From Luteimonas sp. MC1750 (lineage in GTDB: Bacteria; Pseudomonadota; Gammaproteobacteria; Xanthomonadales; Xanthomonadaceae), in assembly GCF_016615955.1 (NCBI RefSeq), contig NZ_CP067113.1, positions 1,240,001 to 1,304,000 of the forward strand: a DNA stretch of 64,000 nucleotides, read 5' to 3'. A model generated the notes under the pieces. It searched no databases and was not told the DNA's origin. It worked only from the letters and a program-made list of their open reading frames with translations. The position numbers and the translations under genes were made by a program. Positions 61,300 to 64,000 of the stretch are shown here, one piece after another. How positions within the stretch are numbered: the first letter of the stretch is position 1; each line of letters begins with the position of its first letter.

Positions 61300-62360
61300 T
61301 TCCCTATCTCCTACTTCTGTTGTTTGTCGTGGTCGTGAGCTATGTCGGCCGCAGATCTGGCAGTTACGGTGTCCGCAGGATCAGCTTGTTCGTAGTGGGC
61401 GCGGCGCTCGTATTGTTTGCGGGGCTTCGTGACAGGCGGATAGGAACCGACACCGGCACCTATATCCGGCACTTCCATGCCAGCGAAAGTATCGACATTG
61501 TCGGGGAGCGTCAGGACTGGGGCTATTACCTGCTCTCCTGGTTTGCCCGGACCCTGTCCGAATCCTATGCCGTCCTTCTGCTGCTGATCGCAGTCGTGGT
61601 CGTGGTCTGTTACATGACGACGATCACTCGCGTCGTCCGGCGCTATGAGACAGCGATCTACCTGTTCGTTGCCTTGAGTGTGTACACCTTCTTCTTCAAC
61701 GGCGCGCGGCAGGGAATCGCGGCGGCGATCTGCTTCCTGGCGCTTCCATTTCTGCTTGAGCGGAGGCTATGGCCGTACATTGCGCTGATAGCAGTCGCGG
61801 CGACGTTCCACCGCACGGCATTGATTGCCCTGCCACTCTACTGGCTGGCTTCACCTCAAGTGGGATGGAGACGCCTGTCTGGCATCGGAGTTGCTACCGC
61901 CGCGACGGTTGCGTTCCTAGGCGTGTTCGTAGGACTGGCAGCGGAGCTCCTGAGTGATCGTTACGCCAGATACGCAGATGCAGGCGAGGGCGGCGGCGAG
62001 GTCTGGGTGGCTTACCTCGTGGGCCAAGGTGCCATGCTGTATTGGTTCAAGTCGATCGTGCCTGATCGAAATGGTTGGTATGCGCGGTTGCTGAACATCT
62101 ACCTGGTGGGCCTGGTGCCGGCAGTGGCCTCAACCCTGTCGTCGGTGGATCCATCCGGCATCCTGCGCCTGCATCTCTACTTCAGCCCTGTCGCCATCCT
62201 GCTATGGCCGATGGTGTTCGAGCGGCTCGGAACGACACCATTGCGGGGATTGTTGGCGCTTGGATTCGGTGGCGTAACGTTCGCGTTCTTCTTCCTGACC
62301 ACATCTACCTTCAGCGGCCTTGCGCCCTATCGGCTGAATACGAGCATCTTTGCATGGTAA
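61296..62360 (+). CDS. EpsG-like polysaccharide polymerase
   Basis: 354 residues with about ten membrane helices. The EpsG-family marks are RDRRIGTDTGTYIRHF near residue 45, the later segment YTFFFNGARQGIAAAICFLALP, and LIAVAATFHRTALIALPLYWL. It probably polymerises the repeat unit in a Wzx/Wzy-type scheme with the flippase at 52539. The end overlaps the next start by 7 bases. Confidence 0.85.
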   Translation: MIPYLLLLLFVVVVSYVGRRSGSYGVRRISLFVVGAALVLFAGLRDRRIGTDTGTYIRHFHASESIDIVGERQDWGYYLLSWFARTLSESYAVLLLLIAVVVVVCYMTTITRVVRRYETAIYLFVALSVYTFFFNGARQGIAAAICFLALPFLLERRLWPYIALIAVAATFHRTALIALPLYWLASPQVGWRRLSGIGVATAATVAFLGVFVGLAAELLSDRYARYADAGEGGGEVWVAYLVGQGAMLYWFKSIVPDRNGWYARLLNIYLVGLVPAVASTLSSVDPSGILRLHLYFSPVAILLWPMVFERLGTTPLRGLLALGFGGVTFAFFFLTTSTFSGLAPYRLNTSIFAW

Positions 62361-63247
62361 GCAAGCCTCTCCCTTCGGTCACGATCGGAATTCCATTCCA
62401 CAACGCCGAACCGTTTCTGCTCGATGCCATACGGTCCGTGTTCGCGCAGACGCACGAGGATTGGGAGCTGATCCTGATGGACGATGGGTCGACTGACCGT
62501 TCCCTTGATGTTGCAAGGTCGATCAAAGACCCGCGTGTGCGCGTTTATTCCGACGGGGAGAACAAGCGGCTTGCATCAAGATTGAACCAGATCCATCGTT
62601 TGGCCAAGTACGACTTTGTCGCGCGCATGGACGCAGATGACATGATGTCGCCAAAGCGAATTGAGCGTCAGGTCAGCTTCTTGGTAGATCATCCCGAGGT
62701 GGATCTGGTGTCGACAGGTGTATGTACGATTTCCGACTCCGGGATGCCTGTAGCCAGGCGTGCTCCCCCAATTGGCGGCTGTCGCCGTTTAACGGCTCGG
62801 GAGGCGCTGCTTGGTAAAACTGGAATCGTTCACGCATCGATCGTTGCCCGGAAAGATTGGGTGCTCAGAAATGCGTACGACGAACAAGCGAAGCTGTCGC
62901 AGGACTACAAGCTGTGGGTGTCTGCAGCGCTGAAGGAAGATCTTTCTGTCGGCTTCATCAAGGATCCACTTTATTACTATCGTGAAGAAGGGAGCGTCAC
63001 GCCACAGAAGATGCTGTCCGGATACAGTACGCGGCGGAAGGCGTTGTCCGAACATGCGAAGGGGCTCCTTCCATCACATCAGATTGCCGCTGCTTACGCG
63101 TCGTCTTATTTTAGGTCTGGCGTGGTGGTTCTATCTCGGATGATGGGCGTCTCCAAGTATCTTGTCAGGTTCCGCAGTGCCAGCCTTCTGGCGGAAGAAG
63201 AGGCAGAGGAGATTAGGCAAAAGATCGCCCTGGTGCGAGATCATTGA
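62354..63247 (+). CDS. glycosyltransferase family 2
   Basis: 297 residues. It begins PSVTIGIPFHNAEPFLLDAI and has WELILMDDGSTDRSLDVA, KYDFVARMDADDMMSPKRI with the DxD motif, then AKLSQDYKLWVSAAL and ECDLSV-like LKEDLSVGFI. The N-terminal strand and DDGSTD identify GT2. The ATG at 62354 overlaps the polymerase gene. Codon use is AT-richer than in the housekeeping region. It likely adds another sugar of the repeat unit. Confidence 0.88.
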   Translation: MVSKPLPSVTIGIPFHNAEPFLLDAIRSVFAQTHEDWELILMDDGSTDRSLDVARSIKDPRVRVYSDGENKRLASRLNQIHRLAKYDFVARMDADDMMSPKRIERQVSFLVDHPEVDLVSTGVCTISDSGMPVARRAPPIGGCRRLTAREALLGKTGIVHASIVARKDWVLRNAYDEQAKLSQDYKLWVSAALKEDLSVGFIKDPLYYYREEGSVTPQKMLSGYSTRRKALSEHAKGLLPSHQIAAAYASSYFRSGVVVLSRMMGVSKYLVRFRSASLLAEEEAEEIRQKIALVRDH

Positions 63248-63693
63248 TTGGCCTTGTCTCAGACAGACAGACTACGCAGCCGCGCTGGGTGTCGTGGTTG
63301 GCTAGGCTTGCGTTGGCCGCAGCCTCCCCGATTCTTGCAGGTGCGATACTGCTTTCCAGTTCGCAGATAGGTCGCCTGCGCAGCGCATGGCCCTGGCTTG
63401 GTTTGAAGATCGATCAGACCGAAAAGCTGTGGCCAGCCGTGGATATGGTGCATGTGGCGCTATTTGGAGGTCTGGGGGTCTTGCTGATTCTGGCGTTCCC
63501 GACAGTTCGTCTGCGTGCGTTGTTTCTGGTGCTTGCGGTGCTAGCAGTGCTGACCGAGTTCGTGCAGATCTGGATCCCGGGGCGGACTGCCAGCATCGAC
63601 GAAGTCCTGCTTGACCTGGCCGCTGGGTTGGCGGGGATGGGGGTCGCGTGGGCGCTTGTGGTCGTGGTGGGTTGGAGGCGGTCGGCACTGTAA
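63244..63693 (+). CDS. VanZ-like membrane protein
   Basis: 149 residues from a TTG at 63244 that overlaps the preceding stop by 4 bases. Three to four membrane helices include VDMVHVALFGGLGVLLILAF and the VanZ-like motif VLTEFVQIWIPGRTASIDEVLLD, which is the family's characteristic E-x2-Q-x4-GR...D-x2-N/D pattern. VanZ members are associated with glycopeptide resistance and with polysaccharide loci, where their role is unknown. It ends the coupled EPS operon. Confidence 0.8.
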   Translation: MIGLVSDRQTTQPRWVSWLARLALAAASPILAGAILLSSSQIGRLRSAWPWLGLKIDQTEKLWPAVDMVHVALFGGLGVLLILAFPTVRLRALFLVLAVLAVLTEFVQIWIPGRTASIDEVLLDLAAGLAGMGVAWALVVVVGWRRSAL

Positions 63694-63759
63694 AATCCAG
63701 AGAATCTTGCGGAGAAAGCATGGGGCCAAAGCTTCAGGGCCTTCAGGTGGATACAGCGC

Positions 63760-64000
63760 GTGCGCATCAAGCCCGTTCCCGATATTCCAGAAAGTCTTCT
63801 CGAAGTCGCTGCGCTTGGCAATCTGGTTCCGTTCGTCGGAGCCGGGGTGTCGAGGCGGGCCGGCGTGGCATCCTGGGCCGACCTTGCAGACAGGGCCATA
63901 GACGCTCTGGTCGAGGGGAAAGTGATGAGCCCGCTCCAGCGGAAGCAGTTGGCGAATCAGACTCCTCGCCTCAAGCTCTCGCTGGCGGAGATCACCGCCC
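63760..64000 (+). CDS. SIR2-like domain protein, 5' part only
   Basis: The first 80 codons of a gene that leaves the window at the right edge. The GTG start at 63760 has AGGTGG nine bases upstream; the frame is open from 63694. The key segment NLVPFVGAGVSRRAGVASWA is the NAD-binding G-A-G-x-S start of SIR2-like (SIR2_2) domains, followed by DLADRAIDAL. In bacteria such proteins are often NADases or NAD-binding parts of anti-phage systems (Thoeris-like, DSR, SIR2-APAZ). The rest of the protein is not visible, so the class is open. It follows the EPS operon by 66 bases. Confidence 0.78.
   Translation, partial: MRIKPVPDIPESLLEVAALGNLVPFVGAGVSRRAGVASWADLADRAIDALVEGKVMSPLQRKQLANQTPRLKLSLAEITA

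Noticed and set aside
61877..61893. Second sigma-54-like match with GG-N10-GC spacing
   Set aside because: It lies in the middle of the polymerase coding sequence with no gene start at a suitable distance and differs from consensus in the -24 box.
63611..63901. 96-codon plus-strand frame overlapping the VanZ end and the SIR2-like start
   Set aside because: It is out of frame with both genes, has no family features, and its Trp/Arg/Gly composition is that of a shadow frame.

Overview
The window looks like a chromosome segment of a high-GC gammaproteobacterium of the Xanthomonadaceae/Lysobacteraceae (Luteimonas, Lysobacter or Pseudoxanthomonas type). The evidence is the GC-rich codon use, gene orders typical of that family (exbB-exbD-msbA-lpxK-kdsB, uvrC-pgsA-tRNA-Gly-tRNA-Cys), and many copies of the short palindromic repeat built on GTAGGAGCGGCTACAGCCGC. 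The genus is inferred; no rRNA is present.

Layout. 1-6 kb, mostly minus strand: 5' end of an M3 peptidase, a universal stress protein, ferredoxin-NADP reductase, an ABC exporter, and an ECF sigma / anti-sigma / DUF4097 operon. 6-20 kb: class I fumarase, a phospholipase D-family protein, outer-membrane phospholipase A, two glycine-zipper envelope proteins, a small membrane cytochrome, TcdA, TatD, glutaryl-CoA dehydrogenase, a GNAT acetyltransferase, a fused alpha/beta 2-oxoacid dehydrogenase E1 and an OmpA-type lipoprotein. 20-25 kb: sdhCDAB surrounded by assembly genes (YgfZ, a 59-codon SDHAF4-like ORF, SdhE, YgfX). 25-40 kb: a LolCE-type permease with LolD, a REP-associated tyrosine transposase (RAYT) embedded in REP copies, ComEC, ExbB/ExbD, MsbA, LpxK, KdsB, a thioredoxin-like/NHL protein, UvrC, PgsA and two tRNAs. 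40-42 kb: a MASE1-PAS-GGDEF diguanylate cyclase.

From 42 kb to about 63.7 kb lies one large exopolysaccharide (EPS) locus, all on the plus strand. Its export and control front end is a CpsB-type phosphatase, a Wza/GumB-type export lipoprotein and a Wzc-type BY-kinase. Next come a J-domain membrane protein, a helical-repeat membrane protein, two paralogous small secreted proteins (the first behind a near-perfect sigma-54 promoter), a Wzy/WaaL-type protein and a UDP-sugar dehydrogenase. The last part is an AT-richer, translationally coupled block: flippase, PP-loop protein, membrane-anchored GH88/105-like protein, pyruvyltransferase, two GT2s, an asparagine-synthase-like protein, a GT4, an EpsG-like polymerase and a VanZ-like protein. 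REP copies are frequent between 7 and 47 kb, and I saw none from 47 kb onward, which fits separate acquisition of the distal EPS genes. The window ends in the first 80 codons of a SIR2-like gene.

The points most worth following are the sigma-54-driven twin secreted proteins next to the EPS export genes, the pairing of two ATP-pyrophosphatase-fold proteins with a pyruvyltransferase in the sugar operon, the RAYT/REP system with REP copies read as protein or supplying stop codons, and the SIR2-like gene at the right edge.
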